Part shown: positions 9,668 through 18,516 of the stretch, one piece after another | Layout of the letters: each line of letters starts with the position of its first letter | Numbering within the stretch: position 1 is the stretch's first letter | Source of the DNA: JAFGXT01 sp963677165 | GTDB lineage: Bacteria; Verrucomicrobiota; Lentisphaeria; Victivallales; SZUA-371 | DNA: 64,000 nt | Reading direction: 5' to 3' | Assembly: GCA_963677165.2 (NCBI GenBank) | Contig: CAXXSX010000001.1 | Location: forward strand, 310,001-374,000 | Translations under genes and position numbers: made by a program | Notes under the pieces: model-generated | The model's input: only the letters and a program-made list of their open reading frames with translations | The model's database searches: none | What the model was told of the DNA's origin: nothing

Positions 9668-10596
9668 GTTTCCGAAAATTATTTCTGCCGGTCGGATTGA
9701 TTCTAGCCCTTCTTGCTGCCGTATTTCTTCCTGTCCCAGGGATATGGATGTCTGAGCACAAGATGATTCCAGTCTATATCATTATCATATTTCTGGTTAA
9801 TGGCTGGTGTTTGAATATTAAAGCCGCAATGTTTGACCGTAAACTCGCGGCGGCTTTTGGTACGTGTATCGTGATTTCATTGCTGATCGGGCCTTTTGTT
9901 GGGCTGGGCGTTGGAAAGTTGTTTGGACTCAAGTCGGCATTTGCTCTCGGGCTGACCGTCATGTCTTCGGTTCCGGTTACGCTTTCATCGGCTACCGTCA
10001 TAACCGAGGTGTGCGGCGGAAATGGTGTCTGGGCATTGTTTATGACTATCGGCCTGAATCTCACAGGAATATTTACGGTTCCTTTCATGTTGAAATTCTG
10101 TCTGAATGATGCCGATGGAATAGATATTTCTCCCTGGGAACTGCTGCTGAAGCTGTTGCTGCTGGTACTCCTACCGTTCGCGGTTGGATATTGTGCCCGA
10201 CGTCTGGTAAAATGGAAAAACCACAGCATCGTGAAATATCTGCCTTCGATATGTGTTATTCTTACTGTTTATGCCGCTTTTGCGGTAAACAACAGCAAAC
10301 TTGCCGGAATCAGTTATAAACAGTATCCTGTACTATTCGGAGGAGTTCTTGCGGTTCATATAGTGTTGATGCTGCTGGCCGTTGGCGGAGGACATGCTTT
10401 GAAGCTTAAAGCTCCTGAGCGTAAAGCGTTAATGTACGTAACTTCAGAAAAGACGCTTCCAATTGCACTTAGTGTAATCAGTATAATTGGAGTTCAAGCT
10501 GGAATGGCCTTGATTCCATGTTTACTATTTCATTTTACGCAGTTGATTTTTGACTCATGTCTGGCTGCGATAATCTTGAGAAAACCCAAGGTTTGA
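9664..10596 (+). CDS. Bile acid:sodium symporter-like transporter (SBF-like)
   Basis: Integral membrane protein of 310 residues with about nine to ten hydrophobic segments. The pattern ALGLTVMSSVPVTLSSATVITEVCGGNGVWAL and the late SEKTLPIALSVI resemble the SBF-like/YfeH-type branch of the bile acid:sodium symporter superfamily. These carry organic anions with Na+. Together with the SGNH hydrolase and the FCD regulator it suggests import of an acid released by the esterase or by an extracellular enzyme; the actual substrate is not visible. Its start overlaps the regulator stop. Confidence 0.8.
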   Translation: MSFRKLFLPVGLILALLAAVFLPVPGIWMSEHKMIPVYIIIIFLVNGWCLNIKAAMFDRKLAAAFGTCIVISLLIGPFVGLGVGKLFGLKSAFALGLTVMSSVPVTLSSATVITEVCGGNGVWALFMTIGLNLTGIFTVPFMLKFCLNDADGIDISPWELLLKLLLLVLLPFAVGYCARRLVKWKNHSIVKYLPSICVILTVYAAFAVNNSKLAGISYKQYPVLFGGVLAVHIVLMLLAVGGGHALKLKAPERKALMYVTSEKTLPIALSVISIIGVQAGMALIPCLLFHFTQLIFDSCLAAIILRKPKV

Positions 10597-10639
10597 TTTA
10601 ATGATGGGTCGATGAGGTAAAGAAAAAATAAAAAAAAAT

Positions 10640-10668
10640 TTGCAATTTCGAATTTACTTTGATATAAT
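10640..10668 (+). promoter_or_regulatory. Promoter of the stand-alone pseudopilin gene
   Basis: TTGCAA (10640-10645) and TATAAT (10663-10668) are spaced by 17 bases and read into the pseudopilin at 10716. An A-rich tract lies directly upstream, as in UP elements. Confidence 0.7.
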
Positions 10669-10715
10669 AAGCAAACAGTGTTGTACAAAAAGTCACTTTA
10701 TTAAAAGGAGAAAAC

Positions 10716-11279
10716 ATGAAAAATCGTAAAGGTTTCACCCTCATCGAGCTCTTGGTGGTAATTGCTATTATTGCTATCCTTGCAGGAATGTTGCTTCCCG
10801 CGCTGAACTCAGCACGTGAAAAAGCTCGTCGTATCAGTTGTGCATCTAACCTCAAACAGTGCGGTCTGGCTCTGAAACAGTATGCCATGGATTTTAAAGA
10901 CTGGTTTCCTGTTGCATCAACTGGTGTAACTTCACATGAAAACCTTGAACTGCTTCGTAGTGAAGAATATCTTTCAGACTACAAAGTTTACATTTGCCCG
11001 TCAACTACTGACTCTGCTGCATCAACTGGTGCTATGGACGCGGATAATATCAGTTATGTGTACATGCCTTGCTTGATGGAAGGTGCTAATGTTACTACAG
11101 GTAATCCTGATTCAGCTATTATGGTTGATAACCATACTAATCATACAAAGTTTGGTAACATCCTTTATCTTGACGGTCACGTATCCGGCGTTACCGCTAC
11201 TGGATGGTACAGCTATGAAAACACTGGTTATATCACTACTGTGGGTTTCAATGTGGCTGGTGGTCCGGAAAAAGACTAA
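10716..11279 (+). CDS. Pseudopilin-like protein with H-x9-DG motif (stand-alone)
   Basis: Prepilin-type protein of 187 residues with the canonical G|FTLIELL site (MKNRKGFTLIELL), a long hydrophobic helix, and near the C-terminus HTKFGNILYLDGH (H-x9-DG). Unlike the three cassette pseudopilins it has no regulator or hydrolase beside it, but has its own good promoter, a strong RBS (AAAAGGAG) and a strong terminator. It is therefore probably a separately and highly expressed pilin or pseudopilin. The prepilin peptidase and assembly ATPase are not in this window, so whether it builds a type II secretion pseudopilus or another fibre is open. Confidence 0.88.
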   Translation: MKNRKGFTLIELLVVIAIIAILAGMLLPALNSAREKARRISCASNLKQCGLALKQYAMDFKDWFPVASTGVTSHENLELLRSEEYLSDYKVYICPSTTDSAASTGAMDADNISYVYMPCLMEGANVTTGNPDSAIMVDNHTNHTKFGNILYLDGHVSGVTATGWYSYENTGYITTVGFNVAGGPEKD

Positions 11280-11307
11280 TATTAATAGTCTTTGATTTAG
11301 TTATTTA

Positions 11308-11336
11308 AAGGAGGTCTTTTAAAGACCTCCTTTTTT
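11308..11336 (+). terminator. Rho-independent terminator after the pseudopilin
   Basis: AAGGAGGTCTT pairs with AAGACCTCCTT around a very short loop, with a run of T residues ending at 11336. It begins 29 bases after the stop of the pseudopilin gene. Confidence 0.9.
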
Positions 11337-11485
11337 GTGTCCGGATTTCTGTTAATGTACGGGAATTATACTTTTTTTTACATGGCATGAAACTGGAAAA
11401 TGTTCTGAAATAGTTTATATTCATTTTTTATTATATTTTATTTGGTTCATGAGCAATAAAAGCGTTTACAGAGCGTTAATATGTT

Positions 11486-12067
11486 ATGAAATACTCTGAT
11501 AGTTCGGATAATATGAAGACACTCTCTGATGATGAGTTGATTACCGCTTATCTTCAAGGAGATGACAACGCTTTTGACGGACTTTATGAACGTTATAAGC
11601 GTCAATTGTATTCATATTTGAATCGTTTGTTTGGCGGGCAACATGCTCAAATTGATGATGTTTTCCAGCAAACCTGGGTTAAGATAATCGATAAACTGCC
11701 GCATTACCGCAGTCGTCAACGGTTTGTGGCATGGGCATTTAGAATTGCTCATAATCTGGCAATGGACTATTATAGGAAAGTAGGTAGACAGGGCGTAGTG
11801 GTTACTGATGAATCTCTGCATGATGTTGAGATATCAAATGAGCCGTGGTCCTCCATTGACAGGCGTGAACTGAAAGAAATTATTGATCGGGCAGTGGAGT
11901 CGCTGAGTCCGGAATTACGTGAAGTGTTTCTTTTGCGCCAGGAGAAAATCAGTTTTAAGGAGATTGCAGATATCCAGAGTTGCTCGATCAATACGGCTCT
12001 GGGACGTATGCAATATGCAATGAAAAGATTACAGCAGCAAATCCAGAATACAGAATATGTGAGGTGA
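11486..12067 (+). CDS. ECF-type RNA polymerase sigma factor
   Basis: Sigma-70-family factor of 193 residues. Region 2 is recognisable (FDGLYERYKRQLYSYLNRLFGG, then FVAWAFRIAHNLAMDYYRK) and region 4 follows (LSPELREVFLLRQEKISFKEIADIQSCSINTA). The absence of regions 1 and 3 gives the ECF layout. A zinc-finger anti-sigma gene starts 3 bases after its stop, the classic sigma/anti-sigma pair. A weak point is the start: no clear Shine-Dalgarno precedes ATG 11486, and ATG 11513 in the same frame is a possible alternative. The target regulon is unknown; the exported coiled-coil proteins and polymer ligase next door are candidates. Confidence 0.9.
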   Translation: MKYSDSSDNMKTLSDDELITAYLQGDDNAFDGLYERYKRQLYSYLNRLFGGQHAQIDDVFQQTWVKIIDKLPHYRSRQRFVAWAFRIAHNLAMDYYRKVGRQGVVVTDESLHDVEISNEPWSSIDRRELKEIIDRAVESLSPELREVFLLRQEKISFKEIADIQSCSINTALGRMQYAMKRLQQQIQNTEYVR

Positions 12068-12070
12068 ATA

Positions 12071-12577
12071 ATGAAAGGCAATTGTGACAAATATATTGAG
12101 TTGATCCTTTCAACAGATGACAACTATTCTGATGAGGTGAAGGCCCATATTTCCCGGTGTAATGAATGCAGGGCTATGGCATCTGAGTGGAAAGTTGTCC
12201 GGGAAATGGCAGAGCAAATCGAAGTTCCTGATTTACTTGATTCAAAAGTAAGAAGAAGGATTTCTTCTCGTCGAAAGCGGGGAACAAAATTTGTTTTGTC
12301 GTGGAGTCGGATTAGTTATATTGCCGCTGCTGCATGCGTTATACTCATTGCTTCGGTATTCATGTTCAGCGATAAACGTCGCGAGACAGTTCAGTATGGC
12401 AGTAATTTAAAGTGGCATTCACATATTGATTCGGAGATTTTTGAACTAGATACTGAACTTGAACTTAATCGTGAACTAATCAATTTCGGCAAAGATGAAG
12501 ATAAAATAGATTATGAAAAATTACTGTTTCCTCAGTCTGATGGCGAAACTGTTATTTCAACTGATTCTTGGATATAA
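12071..12577 (+). CDS. Zinc-finger anti-sigma factor with one membrane segment
   Basis: Protein of 168 residues. H26-x3-C30-x2-C33 (HISRCNEC) is the zinc-binding anti-sigma (ZAS) motif; residues about 81-99 form a single membrane helix (ISYIAAAACVILIASVFMF). The remaining 65-70 residues would lie in the periplasm. Such proteins hold an ECF sigma factor at the membrane and release it after a signal. It is 3 bases downstream of the sigma gene and 20 bases upstream of an exported coiled-coil protein that could be its signal partner (inference). Confidence 0.87.
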   Translation: MKGNCDKYIELILSTDDNYSDEVKAHISRCNECRAMASEWKVVREMAEQIEVPDLLDSKVRRRISSRRKRGTKFVLSWSRISYIAAAACVILIASVFMFSDKRRETVQYGSNLKWHSHIDSEIFELDTELELNRELINFGKDEDKIDYEKLLFPQSDGETVISTDSWI

Positions 12578-12597
12578 TTTTTTTCGGAGGCATTTCA

Positions 12598-13338
12598 ATG
12601 AATAGGGTTTTACTTGTTTGGGTTATATTTATTTTTGTGTGTACAGCTGTGCTGGCTGAGGATTCAACCGTTGAAAGTTCAACTACCGTACAAACGCAGG
12701 AAAAAGTCAAGAAAACAGTAGATGCCACCACCAACACGGCAAAAAAGAATAAATCACAACTAAAAAGCAGTAAAGCCACCTCTAAAACTGATAAAAAGGT
12801 TCCTGAAAAATCCAATAAAGCGAAAAGCAATAGTAAAACCAGGCCGAATAATGTGACTCCAGATCCTGACCCTGACCGTCGACCACCATATCATAGGCCT
12901 CATAGACATGGCGGAGCCCCGCCGAATATTAGACAAAATCGGTATCAGAAATTTCTCTTCAATCAATTGCCGAAGGCGGAGAGGCAAAAACTGGAAGAAC
13001 TCTATAAGAAGAATCCTTCTGCTTATTATAATGAGTTGAAGAAAATTGCGCAGAGATTGAAAAAGCATGATGCTCAGCTTGATCAACGTGTAAAGAAATT
13101 AGCCAGCCAGTATAAGAATGAAAAGGATTCAGCGAAGAAAGAGAAACTTCTTAAACAGATTAAATGGATTACCAGGCGTCAATTTTATTTCAGGCTTGAA
13201 GAAACCCGCCGCAGTCTTGACGAATCAGCCCGCAAGCTGAGAGAGCTTAGAGAGCTCTATAATACAAGAAAGAAAAATGCCAAGGCTATTATTGATAGGC
13301 GTATCAATGACCTGACGGGCTCTAATCTTGACTGGTAG
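12598..13338 (+). CDS. Exported basic coiled-coil protein, function unknown
   Basis: Protein of 246 residues. Signal peptide MNRVLLVWVIFIFVCTAVLAE, then a Lys/Ser/Thr-rich low-complexity linker (residues about 25-85), a Pro/His/Arg patch (DPDPDRRPPYHRPHRHGG) and a long charged coiled coil to the C-terminal Trp. I do not recognise the family. ATG 12598 is chosen because CGGAGG lies 7 bases before it; an upstream in-frame ATG at 12568 would place residues before the signal peptide. It follows the sigma/anti-sigma pair closely. The exported protein at 15259-15816 has the same layout (signal peptide, K-rich linker, ER/K-rich coil, terminal Trp), suggesting two related periplasmic proteins under one stress system. 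Its end overlaps the convergent ligase gene by 17 bases. Confidence 0.7.
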   Translation: MNRVLLVWVIFIFVCTAVLAEDSTVESSTTVQTQEKVKKTVDATTNTAKKNKSQLKSSKATSKTDKKVPEKSNKAKSNSKTRPNNVTPDPDPDRRPPYHRPHRHGGAPPNIRQNRYQKFLFNQLPKAERQKLEELYKKNPSAYYNELKKIAQRLKKHDAQLDQRVKKLASQYKNEKDSAKKEKLLKQIKWITRRQFYFRLEETRRSLDESARKLRELRELYNTRKKNAKAIIDRRINDLTGSNLDW

Positions 13339-15133
13339 TGTCTTTAAAGTATTTGGGGTTTTGGGGAAATAACTCTCGGGCTTTCATCAAGTTCTTTTCC
13401 GCATCTTTTTTTGCACCGAGAAGTTTTTTTATTCGGTAAAGCTGAAAATAAAAACTGGCACGCTCAGGCGATAATTCTGCTGCTTTTTGCATGAATTGCT
13501 GGGCTGAATACAAATCTCCGGTACAAAACATGTACATTCCCGCTGTTTCCCATGGAAATGGAGAATAAGGCATAACTTTAATTGTTTTCATCAGTTGTAT
13601 TCTAACTGCTTCCGGTGTCATGGCGGCCTGTTCTTCCCGGGTTTTACCGGTTGGAATACACAGATCCCGCAATTTTGAGTATTCAAATTCATTACGTAAT
13701 AAAATTATACTGCTGATCAGTATCAGAATGCCTGTTGCCGCAATAATGGGAATTCCGGCAAAAAGAATTTTTTTATTGATCTTAAATTCATTTTTCTTTT
13801 CAACTCTTTCCGGAGAAAGCAACATTATTCCGAACAATGCAGCATAGCCAGCGGATGGGGCAATCTGTAAGTTCAGGTCCAGCATTGAATGCAGGGTCCA
13901 TGCGGTCAGGCCGAATAATGCACAATTTTTGAATGTAAAAATTGATGTGATTGAATTTTTTTCGAAGAGTTTATTGCGGATTTTATTCCATATCGGATAT
14001 ATAAGAATAACCCCTGACAGGAGTAGTCCGCAGATGCCGGTCTGTGATGCAAAACTTAAAATAAAATTATGAGGAGTATGCGGGGCCTCGTGATGGTAGA
14101 TTGACTTTAATTTCATATAATCGTGAAAGAAATCTCCCCAGCCGGTTCCGGTCAGCGGGTGTTTTAGGAATATTTTCAGACAGACCAGGTAATAATCAAG
14201 TCTGGTTTCTATTGATGAGAATCCCCGGTGGCTGAGACTGATGAATATGATTCCACCGATGAAACATGCTACAAAAAAAGTAATAATAGCAATTCTGAAT
14301 TTAAGAGACAGAGGATAAAGCATCAAAAATAACGCAACCGTAGCCCCGAGGCAGAGAATTGCAGCGCGACTTCTGGTCATAACAAATGTGGTAAGAAGGA
14401 TTGCTGCCATAATTGGCAAAAAGATGAGCCGGCTGGTTTTTACCGGTTCAATTCTATTACAACCACACAAACAGCTGTACATACACAATGGACCAGTCAA
14501 TAAAAGATAGCCTGCCAGGCTGTTCGGCAGCGAAAAGGTCGAAAAAATTCTTTTGTCTGCCAGAAAACAGTTTATTGCTCCGGGATCACCGCTGCTTTGA
14601 GCTCCATAATAGAGCTGGCGCATTTTGATGAAATCAATCGTGTCCTGCATGCCTCCAAAATATTGCTGAATTCCCAACAGGCATACGATAACTGTGGATG
14701 TCGTGATTACTCCTGCTGCAATGTGCTTAAGCTCCGGTTTTGATTGAAGTATTATGCTGGAGGCCATGGCAAAGGCTCCTAAACCGGAAATATAAACAAT
14801 TTGAATATAGACAAAGTCTTTTGTTGAAGCATTAATTGCTCCGAGCATAGCCACAAAAGGCAGAGCGAACCAGCTTAAGGAATAAAGCAGAACTTTGCGG
14901 TTTGCGGCTGAATATGATGCGGTAAATACTGTAAGGAGTAACAGGGATGCGGAAATTGGAATAAAAAGCATTGCCGGCCAGTTAATAATTAGCATTTCCA
15001 TCGGGGTCATTGTAAATGTGGAGGCCATTTCCGGCAGACCTGTAATGGAAGCCAATTTTAATGGTGCAATGAAAAGCAGAATAAGCCAGATAATACTGGT
15101 AATGTTGAACAGTTTTTCGCGAAAATTATTCAT
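13322..15133 (-). CDS. O-antigen ligase/polymerase family membrane protein with TPR-like tail
   Basis: Polytopic membrane protein of 603 residues with ten or more hydrophobic segments. A large loop contains GTGWGDFFHDYM and HHEAPHTPHNFIL, the conserved region of the Wzy_C/WaaL family, and its C-terminal 110 residues look like TPR helices (DLYSAQQFMQKAAELSPERASFYFQLYRIKKLLG). Members join or polymerise surface glycans; which glycan is not visible. I start it at ATG 15133. An in-frame start at 15229 would lie inside the terminator of the preceding gene and add 32 residues without hydrophobic or domain character. Confidence 0.82.
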   Translation of the reverse strand: MNNFREKLFNITSIIWLILLFIAPLKLASITGLPEMASTFTMTPMEMLIINWPAMLFIPISASLLLLTVFTASYSAANRKVLLYSLSWFALPFVAMLGAINASTKDFVYIQIVYISGLGAFAMASSIILQSKPELKHIAAGVITTSTVIVCLLGIQQYFGGMQDTIDFIKMRQLYYGAQSSGDPGAINCFLADKRIFSTFSLPNSLAGYLLLTGPLCMYSCLCGCNRIEPVKTSRLIFLPIMAAILLTTFVMTRSRAAILCLGATVALFLMLYPLSLKFRIAIITFFVACFIGGIIFISLSHRGFSSIETRLDYYLVCLKIFLKHPLTGTGWGDFFHDYMKLKSIYHHEAPHTPHNFILSFASQTGICGLLLSGVILIYPIWNKIRNKLFEKNSITSIFTFKNCALFGLTAWTLHSMLDLNLQIAPSAGYAALFGIMLLSPERVEKKNEFKINKKILFAGIPIIAATGILILISSIILLRNEFEYSKLRDLCIPTGKTREEQAAMTPEAVRIQLMKTIKVMPYSPFPWETAGMYMFCTGDLYSAQQFMQKAAELSPERASFYFQLYRIKKLLGAKKDAEKNLMKARELFPQNPKYFKDTTSQD

Positions 15134-15190
15134 TGGTGAATTCCGTATTAAGTTTATGCAGATAAAATAGTACCGGTTGCAGCAATTTAC

Positions 15191-15227
15191 AAAAAAAAGG
15201 ACGGAATGTTCAGAGAACATTTCGTCC
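15191..15227 (-). terminator. Rho-independent terminator of the exported coiled-coil gene
   Basis: On the minus strand GGACGAAATGTTC pairs with GAACATTCCGTCC and is followed by eight T residues (15198-15191). It ends the gene 15259-15816 and separates it from the ligase gene downstream. Confidence 0.88.
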
Positions 15228-15258
15228 AAGAGAGAGGGAATTGTATATTAACAGTGCT

Positions 15259-15816
15259 TTACCACTGTTTTGAACGTTCTGTTGTTAATTTTCGGAACTG
15301 ATTATTGATCTTTTCATCACGTTTTGAAACTAATTCATTCAGTCTCGTTTTTTGCTGCTTAAGCTTTTCCTCCATTTTTTCTATGGTCAACTTTTGCCAG
15401 TGAATTACTTTATCCTGTGCTTTCGCAAGCATCGCTGTAATCTTTTTTTTGTTTGAATCACTAGGATTCTTTTTATATTCTGCTAACAGCTTTTTCAGTT
15501 CTGCTACCGCTTCTTTTCGTTTTTTTGCTTCTGCTTTAATTAGCGGGATAACTGTTTGAAGAAATTTTTTTCTGTCGGTTTTCTCCAGTTGCCTGAGCTC
15601 TTCAAATTTCTCCTTATTCTCAAAATAGCATTCTCTAAGAATATATTTTATTGCTTTTTTTAGTTGTGATGGATCATCAAATGCTTTTGCCTTTTTCCTA
15701 TTCGATGTTTTGTTCTTGATTTCACTTTTTCCGTTGCCCGACTTCTCGGCGGCTGTCAACGAAGTACATGTTATCAATGCCACCATTCCAACAGCAATAA
15801 ACCGTATCCATGACAT
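15259..15816 (-). CDS. Exported Lys-rich coiled-coil protein, function unknown
   Basis: Protein of 185 residues. Signal peptide MSWIRFIAVGMVALITCTSLTAA, followed by a lysine-rich linker (GNGKSEIKNKTSNRKKAKAF) and an almost uninterrupted charged helix (FEELRQLEKTDRKKFLQ... to RSKQW). No family recognised; length and helicity recall CpxP/Spy-type periplasmic proteins, but the LTxxQ motif of that family is not seen. AGGAG 9 bases before ATG 15816 decides the start; the longer reading from 15855 has no support. Its layout mirrors the protein at 12598-13338 on the other side of the O-antigen-ligase-like gene. Confidence 0.7.
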   Translation of the reverse strand: MSWIRFIAVGMVALITCTSLTAAEKSGNGKSEIKNKTSNRKKAKAFDDPSQLKKAIKYILRECYFENKEKFEELRQLEKTDRKKFLQTVIPLIKAEAKKRKEAVAELKKLLAEYKKNPSDSNKKKITAMLAKAQDKVIHWQKLTIEKMEEKLKQQKTRLNELVSKRDEKINNQFRKLTTERSKQW

Positions 15817-15899
15817 AATATAAATCTCCTGAGTAAATATCTCTTTGTTGTCCATATAACGCAGGAACGATTTAAATTATTGTCTTAAATTTAAAATAA

Positions 15900-16211
15900 T
15901 TAAAACAAACAATCTTCTTCCTGTTGGGGATTCTGTTCAGGTGCAATAGAAACTTCGGTTTCTCGACGACCGGAAGCGGCATCGAATTCGCTCCATTCGC
16001 CACCCTCAGAATCTTCCTTCGTCAATATTTCTATTTTCTTTTCAAAGCTTTTTAACTTTGAATTGCAATACTTAGAAAGTTTATTACCCTCTTCAAAGCA
16101 TTTGATCATATCATCAAGGGAAAGCTCGCCTTCCTCCATCTGATCGACGATGGATTCAAGCTTATCCAATGCTTCTTCAAAAGGCAATGCCTTTTCTTTT
16201 TGCGCCACCAT
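15900..16211 (-). CDS. xseB: Exodeoxyribonuclease VII small subunit
   Basis: 103 residues. The XseB signature is clear: LPFEEALDKLESIVDQMEEG followed by ELSLDDMIKCFEEGNKLSKYCNSKLKSFEKKIEIL. XseB binds several copies to the catalytic XseA to form exonuclease VII, which degrades single-stranded DNA. XseA is not in this window. The acidic C-terminal 35 residues (GGEWSEFDAASG to the end) extend beyond the usual core of about 70-80 residues. Cytoplasmic. Confidence 0.93.
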   Translation of the reverse strand: MVAQKEKALPFEEALDKLESIVDQMEEGELSLDDMIKCFEEGNKLSKYCNSKLKSFEKKIEILTKEDSEGGEWSEFDAASGRRETEVSIAPEQNPQQEEDCLF

Positions 16212-16352
16212 ATTTACCCCAACATAGTTTGCCTGTAAATATTAATATACTGTTGGTTTTTAGAAAAACCAAACTTTTTTTTTAATATTTACAGAATCCA
16301 TAATTTTTAAGCATGAGGTTAGGATTATGTTATTATGGATTCTAACGGTAGC

Positions 16353-17018
16353 TTACTCAAATAGAATAGTTCCAAAACATTCAGGTAAATGGAAATTCAG
16401 AACAGGCACCGACTGCCAGCTGATCCAGTGGGGATGTGACATATCTGAGCCGCATTTATAGAAGTTGGCTTTCCACTGTTGACCCGGTTGAGTATTCAGA
16501 GGACCTGAGTAGTTTTCGAGTATTGAAAATGGAATGAAAAAACCGAGTTCCCATTCAATAGGATCAGTTATTTCGGGATCTACAATTTCGGGCATGGAAT
16601 GATATATTTTTAGTTGAGATAATTCTTCCGGTTTCAGCATAGTATAATCGGCAAAACCGTTTGGAGTTCGCTGACTGTCACGAATATATGATGATAGAAC
16701 CGCACCACCACAATTGAACTCAAAATTAAAGTAAGGACCTGTTCCATGCGGCTGAAAAAAGAATTCTACACAGCTGTCCTGGCAGACGGACTGGTTAAAT
16801 CCCTTTCGTATTGCCCGGACATATTGGTCATTTACGTGAAATAGTCCGTAGAAGCCGTCAGAGCCATAACAGATTTTTACCTCTGTTTCCGGAAAATAGA
16901 TTGAATCTTTCCACTGCTGTTCAAGTTTTACCGGTTTAATTTCAGCCCAGGCCGGGCTGTTCCAGCCAGCTGCGATATCAATTGAAGAATTGACTTTGCT
17001 GATAATATATTTAGTCAT
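16353..17018 (-). CDS. CBM9-like carbohydrate-binding protein
   Basis: 221 residues with the pattern of family 9-like carbohydrate-binding domains: early WNSPAWAEIKPVKL, then a strand with FYGLFHVNDQYVRA, VCQDSCVEFFFQP, GPYFNFEFNCGG, WELGFFIPFSIL and a closing WISWQSVPVLNFHLPECFGTILF. No signal peptide is seen, so the protein looks cytoplasmic, as do many free-standing CBM9-like proteins. It is divergent from the FAD oxidoreductase gene at 17238 and may serve in the same sugar pathway; this is inference. Ligand unknown. Confidence 0.8.
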   Translation of the reverse strand: MTKYIISKVNSSIDIAAGWNSPAWAEIKPVKLEQQWKDSIYFPETEVKICYGSDGFYGLFHVNDQYVRAIRKGFNQSVCQDSCVEFFFQPHGTGPYFNFEFNCGGAVLSSYIRDSQRTPNGFADYTMLKPEELSQLKIYHSMPEIVDPEITDPIEWELGFFIPFSILENYSGPLNTQPGQQWKANFYKCGSDMSHPHWISWQSVPVLNFHLPECFGTILFE

Positions 17019-17237
17019 TATGATTTTCCACTGTTAAGTTATTTTCTGTGTTCGTAATAAAGATAACATGGTTTTGTCGACATAATAGAGGAAGATAAGT
17101 CAAATTGAACTTTTTTTATGAAACATTTTAATTTATCCAGTAAAAGTAGCGGATATTTATAAAAATATAGCTGGACAGTGAATTGCGTCAATGTCAAAGA
17201 ATAGATATACTTAAATAACTATCAAAAGGTTTGGATT

Positions 17238-18509
17238 ATGAATAAGCAAAGCAAGATATATGACGTAATTATTGCGGGAGCCGGTTCAGCGGGGAGTGTT
17301 GCCGCAATACAAGCCGCACGGGCTGGGGCTTCCGTTCTTTTGTTAGAGCAGGGGAGTTTGCCCGGGGGAACAACGACTGCCGGAGGCGTGAATTTTCCAG
17401 GTTTATTTCATGCCTGGGGAAAGCAGGTGATTGCCGGCATTGGCTGGGAGCTGGTCAATAAAGCAGTGGTTGAAGCTGGCGGCGATCTACCGGATTTTTC
17501 CAGAACGGATCTGCCACACTGGGCACTTCAGATACGGGTTGACCGTTACCTGTATGCATGTGTTATTGATGAGGCATTGAGTAATGCCGGAGTTGATGTG
17601 TTGTATCATACCATGCCGGTTACAGTAAAGGAAACACCAGAAAAGGTTACTATCGCTGTGTCGTTAAAAGACGGTGTACATGAATTTAGTGGAGCTGTTG
17701 CTGTTGACGCTACCGGTGACGCGAATCTGATTGCTTTGGCGGGATATAATGTAATTTGTCCCGACGAATGTCAACCTGCGACCCCAATGATACGGTTAGG
17801 GGGGTATAACATTGATCAGGTTGACCTGGAAGCCATTGATACCGCGTTTAAGCAAGCTGTTGAGTCAGGCGAAATGAGCTGGCTTGATGGTGGAATGCCA
17901 AGATCATTGGCCAGCCTTCTGAAGAATCATGGAGACAATAGTATCCATTTTATTGCTCCTGAAGCAGATTCAGGATATGGGCGTTCAAAGGCGGAACAGC
18001 AGGGACGTGCAGTTGTTCTGAGGATATTCCGATTTCTGAAACGTTTTCCAGGTCTGGAACATTTACAGATTGAATATATGGCGCCGGAGTGTGGAATCAG
18101 GGAAACGGCAGTAATTGACGGAGAATATACCTATTCCGTGGATGATTATATTACCGGACACAGATTTGATGATGCTTTATGTTATACGTTTTATCAGATA
18201 GATCTACATGTAACTGATCGAAAAAGCGGACTGCAAGCCCGGAAACTTGAACCTGGAACTGTACCGATGATTCCAAGACGTGTTCTGGTTCCGCGTGGAA
18301 GTAACAGGCTGCTGGTTGCCGGCCGGTGTTTATCCAGCGAAAGACTGGCTAATTCCGCGTTGAGAGTACAAGCTTCCTGTATGGCAATGGGGCAGGCGGC
18401 CGGAGCAATGGCAGCGTTGTCTGCAAAAAAGAATCAGAATCCGATGGCCCTGAATATCGAATCAATAAAAGAACTACTCAAAGCTCATGGAGCAATCATT
18501 CCGGAATAG
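17238..18509 (+). CDS. FAD-dependent oxidoreductase
   Basis: 423 residues. The N-terminal dinucleotide-binding motif is IIAGAGSAGSVAAIQAARAG, followed by LLLEQGSLPGGTTTAGGVN, the layout of the FAD_oxidored family abundant in Planctomycetota and Lentisphaerota genomes. A C-terminal FAD contact is visible in RLLVAGRCLSSERLANSALRVQASCMAMGQAAG. The substrate is not known for most members. RBS AAAAGG stands 10 bases before the ATG. It ends 7 bases from the convergent flhB stop. Confidence 0.85.
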   Translation: MNKQSKIYDVIIAGAGSAGSVAAIQAARAGASVLLLEQGSLPGGTTTAGGVNFPGLFHAWGKQVIAGIGWELVNKAVVEAGGDLPDFSRTDLPHWALQIRVDRYLYACVIDEALSNAGVDVLYHTMPVTVKETPEKVTIAVSLKDGVHEFSGAVAVDATGDANLIALAGYNVICPDECQPATPMIRLGGYNIDQVDLEAIDTAFKQAVESGEMSWLDGGMPRSLASLLKNHGDNSIHFIAPEADSGYGRSKAEQQGRAVVLRIFRFLKRFPGLEHLQIEYMAPECGIRETAVIDGEYTYSVDDYITGHRFDDALCYTFYQIDLHVTDRKSGLQARKLEPGTVPMIPRRVLVPRGSNRLLVAGRCLSSERLANSALRVQASCMAMGQAAGAMAALSAKKNQNPMALNIESIKELLKAHGAIIPE

Positions 18510-18516
18510 GTTGAAA

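Noticed and set aside
15134..15229. N-terminal extension of the O-antigen-ligase-like protein
   Set aside because: The upstream start lies within the Rho-independent terminator of the preceding gene, and the added residues have no domain character.
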